Shown here piece by piece: positions 1-13,092 of a stretch of 64,000 nucleotides of DNA (position 1 is its first letter; each line of letters opens with the position of its first letter). The notes below the pieces were generated by a model, which worked only from the letters and a program-made list of their open reading frames with translations, was not told where the DNA came from and ran no database searches. The stretch is from Puffinus mauretanicus (taxonomy: Eukaryota > Chordata > Aves > Procellariiformes > Procellariidae). Position numbers and translations under genes: made by a program. The stretch spans positions 4,600,001 through 4,664,000 of the forward strand of contig JAJKFH010000948.1 of NCBI GenBank assembly GCA_023333565.1, written 5' to 3'.

Positions 1-3000
1 AACAAACAAAAAACTTTTCTTCACTTTTTTGGTTTTTTAACTTCTTTGCTAATGGGATAAAACACAGCTTTACCATTTCACCTTTTATTGATACATTATT
101 TGCACAGCTTTGCTATTTCTAACCACCCAAACATGGCCTTCCCAAAATGTGTGATGATTGCAGCAGTTAAATCTATAATCAGACTCCATTGATTTGGCAG
201 AAGAAAAGGATGGATAAATTCCCAGCATAAAAAAAAATAAAGCTTCATCTACATTTGTTGTTAATATTACCTACACAATCCCTTGTGTTACTAAAGATTT
301 CACTGAATATCACGTACCCTGAGTGACTGCAGAATAGTTTTGTAGAGGAAATGGTCAATGCTCTCTGACCTTGTCTGTGTCAAATATTGAAACAAATGTC
401 CATTAGTAATAATAATTGCTACTCGTTTCACCTTGCCAAGTGTCACTTGAGGACTCTGGTCCTTAAAGTAAAGAATTTTAACTTGATGTTTCCTAGGGAA
501 AAAAAAAAAATGATCTATTCTTTGTTCGGCCTCCACAAATAGAAGCACAGCATTTGTCTTTTCATTGGTAACATTAAGTCTGTCTGACCTGGGTGATAAA
601 ATGCAGAGATTATCTATTCCTGTCTGTCATTTTTGGCAAACTTGTGAACTTTTCATAAAAACAGAAAGATAAATCACAGGAGCTATTATTGTCTTTGTCT
701 TAATCTTTCTAATGGATCAGTGTAATTTTTGGTATGCTCTAGTAGGTCAGGGAGGTCATCACTGTAGAACAGCCTTGCCTACTTACTGAATGCTAAATAC
801 TGGTCTCCCACACAAATCCAGATAAAGACTTTGCATAGGGGATTAAGCTACTAGCAAAGCAGAGTAGTCCTGTGCATCTAGTCAGCTGTTGCTAACAGAC
901 TTCTCTGACATTTAACAGTCCCTCCAAGGTTGGGGAGGGCCACGTAGTGTATGGAGAGCACTCCTGATCCTACTTCTAAAAGTATTCAATGTGAATTTAA
1001 AAATGCTTAATTACAAAACTGACACACACACACAAACACTGAAACACCTCACCATCATACTGCCTGTAGTTTCTGATCAATATAGGCTGGAGAATGCAAT
1101 GATACTGGTGGATGAAGTGAAAAATTTTACTGCAGACAACAACAGACATGATGATATAGGAAATATCCATTATTTAAAAATTAGCTGTGTAATCTGTATC
1201 AATGTTTTTTTCCTCCTTTCAAATGAGAAAAATAAGAAAAGAAAAGATTTCTCTATGTAAAACTAACAATTTATTTGGGTATAGCAATGAACCATTACAT
1301 AAATACACAAATGCAGATAAAACTATGGGAAAATACTGAAACTTACAAAGAACAAAAGGAGGAAAAAGATGCCTTTCCTGGCCTTAACGGGTAAGCTGCT
1401 AGGGTAATACTTATTACTAAATCAAAATATTAGTTATCAGAGAAAGGTCCAAAACAAAACCCTCAAGAACTTAAATTTCCAGGAGCTTCTTGTTTAGGCA
1501 GGAAGAATATGGTACATGGCTCAATTCTCTTTCCTTTCAAAATGATAAAGATTTCAACCTAAAGGCATAAAAAATGCAGAGATAGAAGAAAGACAGAGGG
1601 ACAAATGGTGGAATATTTATGAAGACAGCTATAAAGGAAAACTGATTATTTTGAAGACAAAAGAAAGGAACAAAACACAAAATTAAAATTCTAACATGTT
1701 GCAACTAGTTGGTCTGACCAGCTGTCTTTAATTCTGTCATTTCTATCCCTCTTCCCTCTTTTTTTCCTCCCAGTATTTCAGCTTTTTTTCCTTTGCATTT
1801 GCTCTGGATGTCTTGAGGAAGATCATCATCCTCCAAGCTCTTTTCTCCTTCTCACAAAGCCTTTTCTTTGCATTTCCTCATAACAACAAATCTAGCACCC
1901 TCTTCATTCCATACTCATGTCATTCTGTCTAAGCAAAATCTCACTCAGATGGATTTAATGTACGAGATTATAAACATCAGATGGAGGAATAGGAAGCTAT
2001 TTTAGCCTGACCTTTCAGACCAAATTTGATCACACTGCAGCCTGACTGAATAGATTTTAATCAGCTTCATCAGTGTTGAAATTTAAGCTCTTGTGTAATT
2101 GAACACCATTTCCCCTGATTTAAAAACAAAAAAGAATATAATCATGTAGACAATGAATGCTTTTTTTAAAATTTGTTTTTACACTATTTACATTGTATAG
2201 TGTTCGTCTACACTACTAAATAGAAAAATCACACTTAAGCAGGAAATGTTAAAATATTTTTCTGTTCACCTGCAAATATTTATTAGATACATACACACTG
2301 TCACCTTAAGGAAAAGGTAAACAGGCAAACATAGCTCTAAACTTTCCATACAGCTACACATTTCCACAATTTCCTAAATATCGCATGTTATTTATATGAT
2401 TCCTACATCTATACAGAAGCACAGTCTGTGTAACTAGAGTCTGCATACTTATAATTTGTTTGAGCATTGTTTGACGGATGAGTCTGACAGATAAGCTGCT
2501 CATCAAAATGGATTTTAAAAATATAAAAATAGTTCTTCAGGCATAATTCAAACAAATAAACAAAAAGAATCACCATTACCACTTATCTCAAGGGTCCACC
2601 ACCATTAGGAAAAAAATTTTTCCCAAGATCCTCATGGTGATTTCCAGACTACATTTTCTTAATTGTGTAATGTATACATATTCAAAGAGTTTAGGCAATG
2701 ACAACTTTCTTGAAGATTTCTATGCAGTTAGGATTTTATGCTAAAAACAGAAATGGTGTCTTCTTGGTCTGAAACCATGGGAATTATATTACTGGGAGTA
2801 TATTCAAGGACTAAAAGATATTTCCACTCCCTGGGTTAGAATAGTAATGAAAACCTGTTATATAATACACACATACACATACATCCCCCATGTATGTCAA
2901 ATATGTTGGCTTATATATCTTTTCATATTATTGTACATATTTTGTATTTCAAGAAAGTCCAAATTGGTCCATTCTCTTGACTTTGATTATAATGACATCT

Positions 3001-6000
3001 CCTGTTTACTCTCATAAATTAAGAGGATTGAATAATTTATTTATCTGCCCCTTTGCACTGGCCAGCAGGGTAATTTTTCTTGTCCTTTTTTACTGACATA
3101 TGTGCTGCATCTCTAGAAAGAGCTGCCATATCAGAATACATTTTCCAGGGACAAGTTCTTCCAGGAAAATCACATTCTCTATCCTCACTACTTGTTTTTT
3201 GCCTCTTGTGCAGCCAGTAGGTCAAAAAGCCTGCTGTAGTCCTTTGTGTTGAGTTGAGGATGAATCTCCTGATTAAGAAAATACAGTATCTACAAAGTCT
3301 GAAGTTGATCTTTTTGTTTTCTAAGCTCTGTTTCCTAGCATAGACATAGACAGGAGGCTAGTATCATCTGTCAGTTTTCCTTTTTCTATTAGGAAAGGTG
3401 GGGGGGCGGGCAGAATGGGGAGCGATGGGAACAGCTTTTCCACCATGCTAGTGGAGCACTCGTATTGCATGTGACTAAAGTTAATGTATATCCGACAGAA
3501 ATTTCATATAGTCAAACAGTCACCAAAGAGTACATTTATAATGTGGTCACAGCATGATTGGATTTTTTAAACACAAATTGATGATAATTGAAACCCAGTC
3601 AAAGTAGAAGAAATGGTGGTGTTTGTGGTTTGCCTTGGTCATATTACATCCCTGTCAGTTTTCATCGGTCAAACATAAGTGGATTGGAAATGTTTTAATA
3701 ATATGAAATACCCAATGTGTGTACTGTTGAAAAACAAAAAATCTTTGTTTTCATGCCCAGGAAAACAAAATGAAATCAAACAATGTCAAACCAGATTTGA
3801 CTCACCTAATCCTTCCACAAGTAAGCAACTTCTGGCCTTTAACTTTCTCAGTGAACTGAGTATATTTGTGTCGACTAAGTTGAAGGAAGTTTGTGGTATA
3901 CATATAAATTCAAAGGAACCGCATTTTCCTTCTTCCTGTTCTCCTTTATTTTTTTATACCTGAAATGCTTGTCTTTGCAGTGTAACACCAAAAAAAATCA
4001 GGAAAACCTGATAGTGATTTCAGTACCAATTTCATAGTTCAACATTTACGTGAAAACTGTGCTCATGCTCTAGTCACAAACTCAGAACTACTATCAGAAT
4101 TACAATGGATTCCTAAAATATCGTGTTATCACTTTAATCTACCAACTCTCTTTTTCCTTTTGAAACTCTCCACAGACCACTTCACTCTCCACCTTTGACT
4201 CTACTCCTAAAAATAGCAGCTAAGTTGTAAAAATATTTTACGTGAGGCGTTTTTTCAAAAGTATCTTCTGCTAAAAAATCAGTCTTTGTGCTGCAAATCA
4301 GATTTGAGTTCAGACTGCTGTTGCTATTCAGAACTACTGCCAGATAGTTTCATCTCTCTGTACTTCGCTCATCAAACATAAAATGCAGACAATAATACTT
4401 TTCCTCACTCAGACAACTGTCATGAGGTTCCATGCATTTACGCTTGGGAATTGTTGCACTAAATTCACTTGGGTTTATTTTAAAGTGTAACATAGCTGAG
4501 AGAATAGAATGCAAGTGAAAAACAGAAGGAATGAAAACCAAGTTCCTTACATTTTTCTAAAATGAAAGTGAAAAACATAGAACAGCTGAGAACTGGGTTT
4601 TTACTTAGGTCACACTCTATAAAAATGCTGTCCTTTTTCTGGACGTGGAAAACTGCCACATAACTGTGTAAAGCAATAGTGGTCTTAAACTTTTCAAAAA
4701 AGAAATACATATCAGCCATGCTTTCCTTCTGTTTCCAGGTGTGCAGCTGAATTGAACATGGCACAATACCAAAAATATTAATGGTAACAAAAATGTAACA
4801 GGCTGCTTTAATTGAACAAACAGACGGTTCTTTCCCATTTCTTTTCAAAGGAGTCTTATTTCAGTCTCGTTCTTGCTCCATCACAAGGTTCAGATCAGGC
4901 TGAACGGTGCAGTCTTTTGTCATCTTGCTGGGCTCATCCATTCAACCAGGACTGCTCTTTTGGCTAGAGCTGTCTTGAGTTTTAGTTCGAAAGACAGCTG
5001 CCACCAGGAAAGTTGCAGGAGGCTGGTTTAACATGACAGTAACAGAGTTCATTTCTAGCAGAAATTTGTTCTAAGTTTTTTTTTTTTCTTGCTGTCTCTT
5101 TATATCTTTTATTTTACAGGAGTTAAAACCAGCACCACCACCAAAATCAGAGAGGCCAGTGTGCTTAGTTCTCCTCGTCACCTTCTCTGAGTCTCCGTTG
5201 CAAAGTAGTTCTACATTTGCAACACGTTTTCTTCTTGTCTTATTTCAAATCTGTCTGTTCCTGGAAAGTAAACATAGTTTATACTCATTCTATGATGAAA
5301 AATAATATATTTTGAGCCTCTACTATCAATTGGTAATTACTAATTGCAAACTAATGAAAACTAGAGCAAAAGAGCAGTAAAATGGCAGACAGCTGCTGTA
5401 AATTTGAGTATCTCACTCAGTGTCATGGTTAAAGCTTTGTCCCAACCATTCAACAGGAATTAAATTAAGGATAATGCTAGTGAATATAGTGATGATATCC
5501 AAAATTTGAACTAAAAAATCCCTGAACTGGAAATACTACTAAAATAACATTTTGTGTCTTTATTTACTCTGAGAATGATCTGATTTGTAAAGTAATACAG
5601 GAATTTCTTTTTACTCTACTGCTGTATAAATGTGGATTGTAACACGCAACATTCTCTTTCCTAAAAATCAGCCACTTAACAGCACTTCTGACACATTACT
5701 TTTAATTCATGCTCAAGATACTTTGTGTTGAACAGAAAAATATCAACAGACTCACCACTAGGATTTTTAACAACTTCCACACAGAGGAATTAATATATCA
5801 GATCTACCAATTTATATGTGTAGCTATCTACAGATGTTTTTCCAGAATTCTTTTCTTTTCTTTTTTTTTTTTTTAATATTCTGTTTTATTTTTGTAAAAA
5901 ATGAGTGTATTAATATGAAATCCTAAGGAAATTGAACATCACCAATATGACACAAAGAATTTAGTTTACTCAGAAGTAAATACTACCATCAAGCAAGGAT

Positions 6001-6929
6001 AAGAGTGAGGATTTGTGCAGAGCTTCTTTGAATGTAAACCCAAGAGTCATACTCAATTTCAATATTAGCAGAGGCAGGAAAACTGTTCACTGACTTCAGA
6101 CTTTTCATGATATTAGAGGTATTCTGTAGTTGCATTGATGATTATCAATGCTGACAAAGAACAAAATTAGTTGAAGTCAGTTATCTCCATCAGTGGTCTT
6201 TTGCTCTTCAGGTAATACCACTGCACTTTGAGACTGCAACGTATGTAGAAAAGAGAGAAAAATCTAATAGATTAAATTCCAATAGATTCAATAATACATG
6301 ACACATTATTCCTCCAACACAAGGATCTTCAAGAGTTTTGCGAATGTGATTTTTTTTCTTTATCTTAACACATGCTTAGATCCTTCAAATGCTAAAAAAA
6401 AATCAGTGAAGAAAATCAATCACATGATCACTAACACTTAACTTTTGTTTCAGCCACCACCTCTGTCTATCTTGGAGTGCTGATAAACTTATTTATATTT
6501 GGGATAGAGCCTCACAGATAATTTGTATATGATAAAATATAAATTGGTAGCAATAGTCTTAGCGTGTCCCCCCCGCAAAAAGATATCCTACGTGATTACA
6601 TTTACAAGAAGGAAAAAAAAAAACAACAAACGTTTTCTCAAATGTGTCTACAAACACCTTTTCATCTCAAATCTGGAAATACTGCAGGCATAGAAATGGT
6701 GTGTAGTAAGTAAGTTAAATGTCAATAGCAATTACATGGCACCATGCCAGAATACACGATCATTATCCCAAAGAACTTATATCCACATAATCCTTTGTGC
6801 ACTATCTGCACTTTGTATTAGCATGCCGACACAAGGTTACCTCTGCCATGTACTCCACTCTCAGTGCAAGACTGACAAGTTTGGTAAACGTGATTAAGTA
6901 CAGGAAAAAAAAAAAACAACAAATCATAC
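1..6929. other. AT-rich gene-free stretch
   Basis: No reading frame here looks like a gene. The frames present are short, AT-driven (rich in Phe, Lys, Ile and Asn) and lack recognisable domains. A minus-strand frame of 122 codons at 4480-4848 overlaps other frames and shows no family motif. Small A and T runs (for example 5857-5874), a short CA run near 1021-1035 and scattered AATAAA-like hexamers are all that stand out. I see no CR1 or LTR end here. The stretch is consistent with intergenic or intronic bird DNA. Confidence 0.6.
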
Positions 6930-7017
6930 CAAAACCAAGAATGCAGTTCCCTTGGTCTCCTCCATTTTTGTAAGTGATTTTGACCTGTAGTACATCTTTC
7001 ATAGCCAGATGGACATT
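6930..7017 (-). other. Possible internal exon (weak)
   Basis: Read on the minus strand, a pyrimidine-rich tract ending in TTTTCAG (complement at 7018-7024) is followed by 88 bases. These are open in one frame from NVHLAMKDVLQV to NCILGF and end at a GTATGA donor-like site (complement at 6924-6929). The acceptor is good and the donor only fair. An overlapping frame across the same bases starts ECPSGYERC, which recalls an EGF-type opening but does not continue as one. I do not recognise the product. Matches of this quality arise by chance in 64 kb, so this is only a pointer for transcript evidence. Confidence 0.15.
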
Positions 7018-7203
7018 CTGAAAACCAGAAAGTAAATAAAGAGTTGTATAGATTTGGTTTACTCCATGTATATTGGTTTTCCATTCTCTCTTGGAAATAA
7101 CCTGGCCTCACCAGAGTCAACCAGATTTTCATGCAGGCTATTTAGTTTATGAAGATGGAGGATAAGTCTCATTTATCACACATGCATATATAGAATATGC
7201 ACG

Positions 7204-7223
7204 TTTACATACATGTATGTAAA
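7204..7223. repeat. Perfect 20-bp palindrome
   Basis: The half-site TTTACATACA is followed immediately by its exact reverse complement, with no spacer. It lies in an alternating purine/pyrimidine context (TATG and CATA steps), 113 bases before the LTR at 7337. It may simply be part of a short alternating simple-sequence stretch running from about 7181 to 7224. Confidence 0.7.
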
Positions 7224-7576
7224 TACTTCTCCAGTTTTATAGCCAGCAAAGGTCTCAAAGATACCTAAATTCAAACACAAAAGTAATCTTGCTGATTTCA
7301 GAAGTGTTACTGGCTCACAAAAATAATGTACCATACTGTCCTTGTTTCGGCTGGGATAGAGTTGATTTTCTTCCTAATAGCTGGAATAGTGCTGTGTTTT
7401 GGATTTAGTATGAGAATAATGTTGATGACACACCGATGTTTTAGTTGTTGCTAAGTAGTGCTTACACTAGTCAGGGACTTGTCAGCTTCCCATGCTCTGT
7501 GAGGTGCACAAGAAGCTGGGAGGGAGCATAGCCAGCACAGCTAATCCAACCAGCCAACGGAATATTCCATACCATA

Positions 7577-7600
7577 TGATGTCATGCTCAGCATATAAAG
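7577..7600 (+). promoter_or_regulatory. LTR core promoter: CRE-like site and TATA box
   Basis: TGATGTCA at 7577-7584 is one base from the palindromic cAMP-response element. The sister LTR at 41255-41262 keeps the exact TGACGTCA, so the copy here looks like CpG-to-TpG decay. TATAAAG follows at 7594-7600. Together they mark the U3 promoter of the solo LTR, on the plus strand. Whether it is active cannot be seen from sequence. Confidence 0.65.
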
Positions 7601-7780
7601 CTGGGGGAAGAAGAAGGAAGGGGGGGACATTCGGAGAGATGGTGTTTGTCTTCCCAAGTAACCGTTATGCGTGATGGAGCCCTGCTTTCCTGGAGATGGC
7701 TGAACACCTGCCTGCCGATGGGAAGAAGTGAATGAATTCCTTGTTTTGCTTTGCTTGTGTGCGTGGCTTTTGCTTTCCCT

Positions 7781-7786
7781 ATTAAA
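7781..7786 (+). terminator. LTR polyadenylation hexamer
   Basis: ATTAAA lies about 180 bases after the TATA box of the solo LTR and is followed by a T-rich region. This is where the R/U5 poly(A) signal of an LTR is expected. Confidence 0.5.
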
Positions 7787-7918
7787 CTGTCTTTATCTCA
7801 ACCCACAAGTTTTCTCACTTTTACCCTTCCGATTCTCTCCCCCATCCCATTGTGGGGGGAGTGAGTGAGCAGCTGTGTGGTGCTTAGTTGTTGGCTGGGG
7901 TTAAACTGCAACACATAC

Positions 7919-10900
7919 AGACACAGCTATCTAATATAAATATTTCTTCTGTATTATTTTCCTCTGCGGTCAATGAGTTCATATCAAATAGTATTTGTCT
8001 GCACAGTATTATCAAGTATGATGAAATTACTCTTCAAAGCTGAACCGTTATCCAAGATTATTTTTCTTTTCCTCACCCTTCAGTGCTTTCAACAGCTTTA
8101 CTGATGGAGGAAGAAAAAAACACAACAGCAGACCAACCACCTTAGTGTTCAGCTGAATAACAATCTGAAAAAGCTTAATTGTCTAGGTATTAATTTTCTT
8201 AAATAGAACTAGATCACATGTTTCTTTTGCCTCTAAACCAACCAGCAAAAAGCCACTTAGAACTCAGCTGGAATGAAATGATGAAAACAAAGCAAAACAG
8301 GCCGATCCATTTTTAAATAGCTCACCCTCTCTACTCACAAATGAAAACAAATTAAATCCATTTTGTTTTTTGGCAAAGAGTACTCTCTATTTTCTTACCT
8401 GACATGATAAAATGAACATTTCCCATAAGCTGCATAGTCCTTTTTAGATTGGTCATTTCTCCCCCTTTCCATGGTTCAGTTATACATTTATACAATAAAG
8501 GCATTATAGAAATTTATATAATAGGTAAACTTTATTAAATTTTAAATATTAAAACCATTGAAATAGTTTACCCATTTCCTATAATAATGAAATAAATTCT
8601 CCTTCTTTCTTTCAAAACAGTTGTGGATACTTGGCCACATTATGCCGTGTTTCCTTTAGGAAAATAAAATAAGAATAAATAAAGCCATTTAAAAAATTAT
8701 CTTAAAATCTTGCTGCCTAAATTGCAGCTGAAAGCCTTGTGTTTGCATAGAGAGTACTACAATAATAATAATTGAAAAAATAATGGGACACCAAAATTGG
8801 CACTTATTTGTGTGATTACCCATTCAATACCTACAAATATCTGTGCTTCTGTATATGCACAGATGTAACTGATTTATTAGTGTGTTTTAATTTCCTACCT
8901 CCTCCACTGGATATTAGGACTGCTGTCAATTTGAGAGTTTTGTTCTTTAGCCCAAGCTGCGGTGACTCATGCTGCAGGCTAAGTAAGCAGCCATCACACA
9001 AATATGAATACCAAGACCAACCTGTGTGCTTGTCAATCTTGCAGTTGCAAATTAGAAGGTTTTGAAAATGTAAATTTATATGTGAAGCTACAAAGCACTA
9101 TAAGTGTCTCAGCCTTCTTGTAGGTATCTCAGGATCTCCTATTTCAGTGTAATTTTCAATATTCCCCCCCCACCCCCCCATTTGAGCAGTGTTTCATAGT
9201 AACATTTTCTCAAGATGTGAATTGTCATTTTCTGGATTCTTAAAGTAATTTTCAATTTTTCCACCTCTATGTTGGTTCAACAGTCTTAGAAGCAATTGTT
9301 TGTTGCTAAAATGTGTAATACCTTTCTACCTGATATGTAGAATTGTTTTGTGTTAGAGATCTCTTGTGAAGTACTTAATTATATTTCTTTCTTCTTCCTT
9401 TATATATAGTGTTTTTTGTGTTATTAGTTATCTACTCTGATAGCTCTATAAGAAGTCTCTTAAATCTTGATTGTCTAAGGATCTGAATAACTTGGCTTAC
9501 AAACTTACCATACTTGTTCTCTGTTTTTGTCATTTCAGTTATAACTGGAATTTTTTCCTCAAGAAGTTTTAAATCCTCTCTATTCTCAGACCACCTGTTT
9601 ATTCTGAGCATTAAGTCCAATTTATACTACCTCTTTCAGTAAGCTCCCATATACTGATAGACATACCATAGAATTTGTTAAGTATTTTAAATTGTATTTT
9701 CTTAACTGGCATAACTAAAAAATCTGTGATCATTCAAAACTTCTCAGGGTCAGGACGGTTTTGCATGAAAACAGGTTTTCTCCCAAATTTTTAGCGGGAT
9801 TTCATTGTAACAAAAAGCAAGGCTTTTTCTTTCACTGAAATAAGATTTATTAAATCTGCTTTAGTATGTTGGAACTGCTTTTTTCAAAGTCGTAATATTC
9901 CTGTTGATGCTATTCTCTTGGCCCTGAAGGCCAAGCACGTTTTGAAGCAGACACTGAGAAACATGCTTTCAGGGATTTGATAAACCTACAGGTAAACCGC
10001 TTACATCAGCTGTCATCAGCTATTTGTAGTGCGGTTTTATCCCATCCCTTCTTGTCATTCAGTGAGATATCCTTGTTTTGGGACATATTGCTCAGCATAG
10101 CTCGCTGTTGAATATTTGATTCTTAAGACAGAAAGCAAGAATACAAATAAAAAAGTATTTCTTTGTCATATATCACTACATTCCTTTTTGATTGCTTCTG
10201 AATTCACATTTGCATGTTTTTAACATCTAGCTACATTGCCCCTATTTAATTACTTTACTTGAAAATGTGTATTTTCAAGTATGTGTATACACACCTGATT
10301 TAGATTCTGCTTAATGCAGAAATACCTCACTTGAGAGAACAAAATATAAATATATTAGGAGGAACAGTATGGTTGTATGTACAATATATTAAAGTTTTTA
10401 TGGACCATTGATTTCTAACTGCCCTATGTGGTTCATTAACCTTTAAGTTGCAGTCTGTGCAATTCACGTAGGTAGATAAAATACCAAAATATAATTTCAA
10501 GATGGCTTTTGCCCTTAAGTGCGCAAATAATTGGAACAAATGTATTTTTTTAACTGTAAAAAATACTTTTTTTTAAAATATATTTTTTTAAAACTATTTT
10601 TGCTAACAACAGAGAGTAAGATATCATGACTACTAAGTTCCTAGCAAGACTAATAGATATCTTAGCAAGTGTTAGTAGTAGGTTATTAACAATCAGACCT
10701 TGAAAATTAATATCTTGTAATTTTTATAATACACAAATGTCATTTCATTTTTCAATTTATTTTTGTTTAAAAAATAGCACAAAACTCAGTAATACATAAC
10801 AAAGGTAATTTACTCTTTCATTCACTTTTACTGCATTCTCACAGCAGAAGACAGAAGCAGTGTGACATGCCTTGAAGATGCCTGCAGAAAGAATTGAGAA

Positions 10901-12899
10901 CAGTGGTAAAATGGGAAAACAGACACTCAGAATGATCAGTGGACTAACTTACAAATGTCTTTTGTTATGAGAAGAATAGAGGAAACAAAAACCCAATAAT
11001 ATTAATAAAACATGAACAGAATTCGTATTAAAAAACCCAAGAAGATTAGTACTTCATAATATGGAACAGTGTGTAAGAGAAGAAAATCTATTTTCTTCCA
11101 ATATGCTTGTGGTTTTTCTTCCATATTTCTTTCAATCTATCAAATTTGCATAATATCAGATCATAGTCAGAGAATTCGCGAATAGTGCAAGTCTTATTCC
11201 AGGATGGGAGAAATGCAGTTGCTTAGGCATCAGCCCTTCGGAAAAGGTTCCAATAATGGAATTTCAAATATTGTCTTTCCCTTACCTTTATGAAGTATAT
11301 AGCTACAAAAAGTAGATCAGAGTACAGTAAGTTCTGCATGGCTGCATGATTTGACTTCAGACCCAATTCTTTAACATCAATTTTGTAAAAGATACCAGAA
11401 TACAACTTCTGCAGGTAAATAGGGCATTTTCACTTTATCCTTGAATGCTTTAATGAATTTGCATTAGCAGTATTATTAGACTAAGGAGAAAAAGTAACTC
11501 TTCATCTACTAGAACTCCAACGCAATGGCTGAGTATCCCCTGGAGGCCAATAGGCTTCTTTGCACTCAGAGCCTGTGGACAAGACAGAGGCACAGATGAT
11601 TAGTGTTTCTGACCACTGCTCTAATGAGGAATCCCTTAAGTTCATTTTCAAGGCCTGCACTGTCTGTATCCTTGGATTTAGTCTGCAGTAAAACTTAGCT
11701 GTGCATATATCTGAGAACTGCCTGGAGAATTAGCCTCTGTTAATGTAAAAAGATAACGACAAAAAAACTTCATTAAGATTTAGCCAGGGCTACCAGAAGA
11801 CACCAGACACCTTGAGGTAGAAAACTTTGTTATACTATCAGAAAACAAGTTGAACGTTTCAATTACATTACAGAGAGTTTGCAGCACTGAAGCTGTTACC
11901 ACGTATTTGTCTTACTGTTACTGCACCAGAAAATGGCTTTCAGCCACCTGTTTCACATAGATAGAACAGAGAAAGAAAGCAGGTTGCAGCAATAACTTGT
12001 TTTATTTCCGGAAATATGTTATGATCTTTTCTCCTTACTAACTAGGCTTCCAGGATCGCATCTAGACTACAGTGGTTAACTGAAGAAGGTGGAGAGTGAA
12101 GCAATCATTAAGTGGTCTGAAGCCATCAGTTAGAGAGGTGATACATGAGGAGCTCTCTATTTGGGTTTAAACTCAACAAACAAGGTATTTGCTGCTTTTC
12201 TCCTGAAGAAAGTTGTGCTGCCAAGCATACCTGTCATTAATTTTTATTTCAGAAAGAAACATAATCTTGGCCTCCATGTGTGTAAAGCCACGAAATCACA
12301 GTCAGAAGGCTGAGAAGCATTTGTTATATTATATAGAGAGAACTCCTCTTTGAACCTCAGAGAATAGCTTGTGTTTTATATCACTATGCATACAGATAAG
12401 CACAGCTTAAAAGAATGAATGTGCCTTAAACATCTACAACCCTCTAAAATCACTTACCTGTTCAGAGAGGAGATATTTAACTACCTAACAGAAGTCTTCA
12501 TGCTTGAGTACAAACTCTGAATAAAACCTGATACTGAAACACATGGAATAAGGTTTCTATTCATGAGACCAACCCAATTTTGTCATGATCCAAGTGGAAG
12601 AAACTATCAGCTTCAGTAGCTTTGAATCAACTTATCATTGTTGTTAATACAAGTGAGAGGATTTATGAAAAAATACAGGGGGAAAATTAAGCGTGTGCTG
12701 TTTCAACAGTTGCGAGCCACAGGATGGTCGACCGCTTCTAACCCCTCAGACTGGCAAGAGGTATGAATGATTATAGGCCTGTGATAATGGGGTCACAGAG
12801 AGATGGAGCAACATTAACTATCCTTGGATCAACCCCTGGTATAAAAGAGAGAATAAGGAGACTGTGGAGAAGCCAACTACTCAAACGTGTAAAATTCTG
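7919..12899. other. AT-rich gene-free stretch
   Basis: No supported gene. The open frames are under 90 codons and without motifs. A C-rich run lies at 9163-9179. An inverted repeat at 10257-10280 is listed separately. Short T or A runs are frequent (for example 10568-10574). No transposon ends were recognised. Confidence 0.55.
10257..10280. repeat. Short perfect inverted repeat
   Basis: Two 10-base arms, ACTTGAAAAT and its exact complement, flank a four-base GTGT loop. A second small palindrome (GTGTATACAC) follows just downstream. It could form a hairpin, but there is no poly-T run or gene end next to it to suggest a terminator. Confidence 0.6.
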
Positions 12900-13092
12900 A
12901 TGAGATGTTAAAAAACAGTTTTCATGAAGAGGGTGTTCAAACACTCTGGAAGGTTGCCCAGAGATGTTATGGAATCTCCATCCTTGGAGACATTCAGAAC
13001 TCAACTGAACATGGTCCTCAGGAATTTGATCTAAACTGACCACACTTGAACCATTTCTTTCCAACGTAAACTACTCTATAATATCTCTGAAC
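12900..13092 (+). mobile_element. Old, diverged CR1 LINE fragment
   Basis: The stretch around 12950-12990 reads GGTTGCCCAGAGATGTTATG followed by GGAATCTCCATCCTTGGAGA. This is the region encoding the end of CR1 ORF2 (the LP-x-E-V-x-D-x-PSLE segment in the two better copies of this window). The sequence after it, to about 13090, resembles the CR1 3' tail, with a much-decayed version of the terminal octamers (CTCTATAATATCTCTG). It is far more diverged than the copies at 14.1 and 51 kb, so the insertion is older. The 5' limit is approximate. Confidence 0.65.

Larger units (their letters stand above)
7337..7913 (+). mobile_element. Solo LTR of a bird endogenous retrovirus
   Basis: This 577-base element begins TGTCC and ends CAACA, so it has the TG...CA termini of an LTR. 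It is flanked by a perfect 5-bp target duplication, CATAC, at 7332-7336 and 7914-7918. Inside are a CRE-like site (TGATGTCA, 7577-7584), a TATA box (TATAAAG, 7594-7600) and a polyadenylation hexamer (ATTAAA, 7781-7786), in the order expected of U3-R-U5. No gag, pol or env coding sequence adjoins either end, so it is a solo LTR left by LTR-LTR recombination. A 5-bp duplication is usual for ERVL-type and some gamma-like elements; I recognise the family from bird genomes but cannot give a firm name. The same family occurs in reverse at 40965-41502 and as a scrap at 24262-24333. Confidence 0.9.

Noticed and set aside
4480..4848. Minus-strand frame of 122 codons
   Set aside because: AT-driven Phe/Ser/Lys-rich sequence with overlapping frames and no motif.
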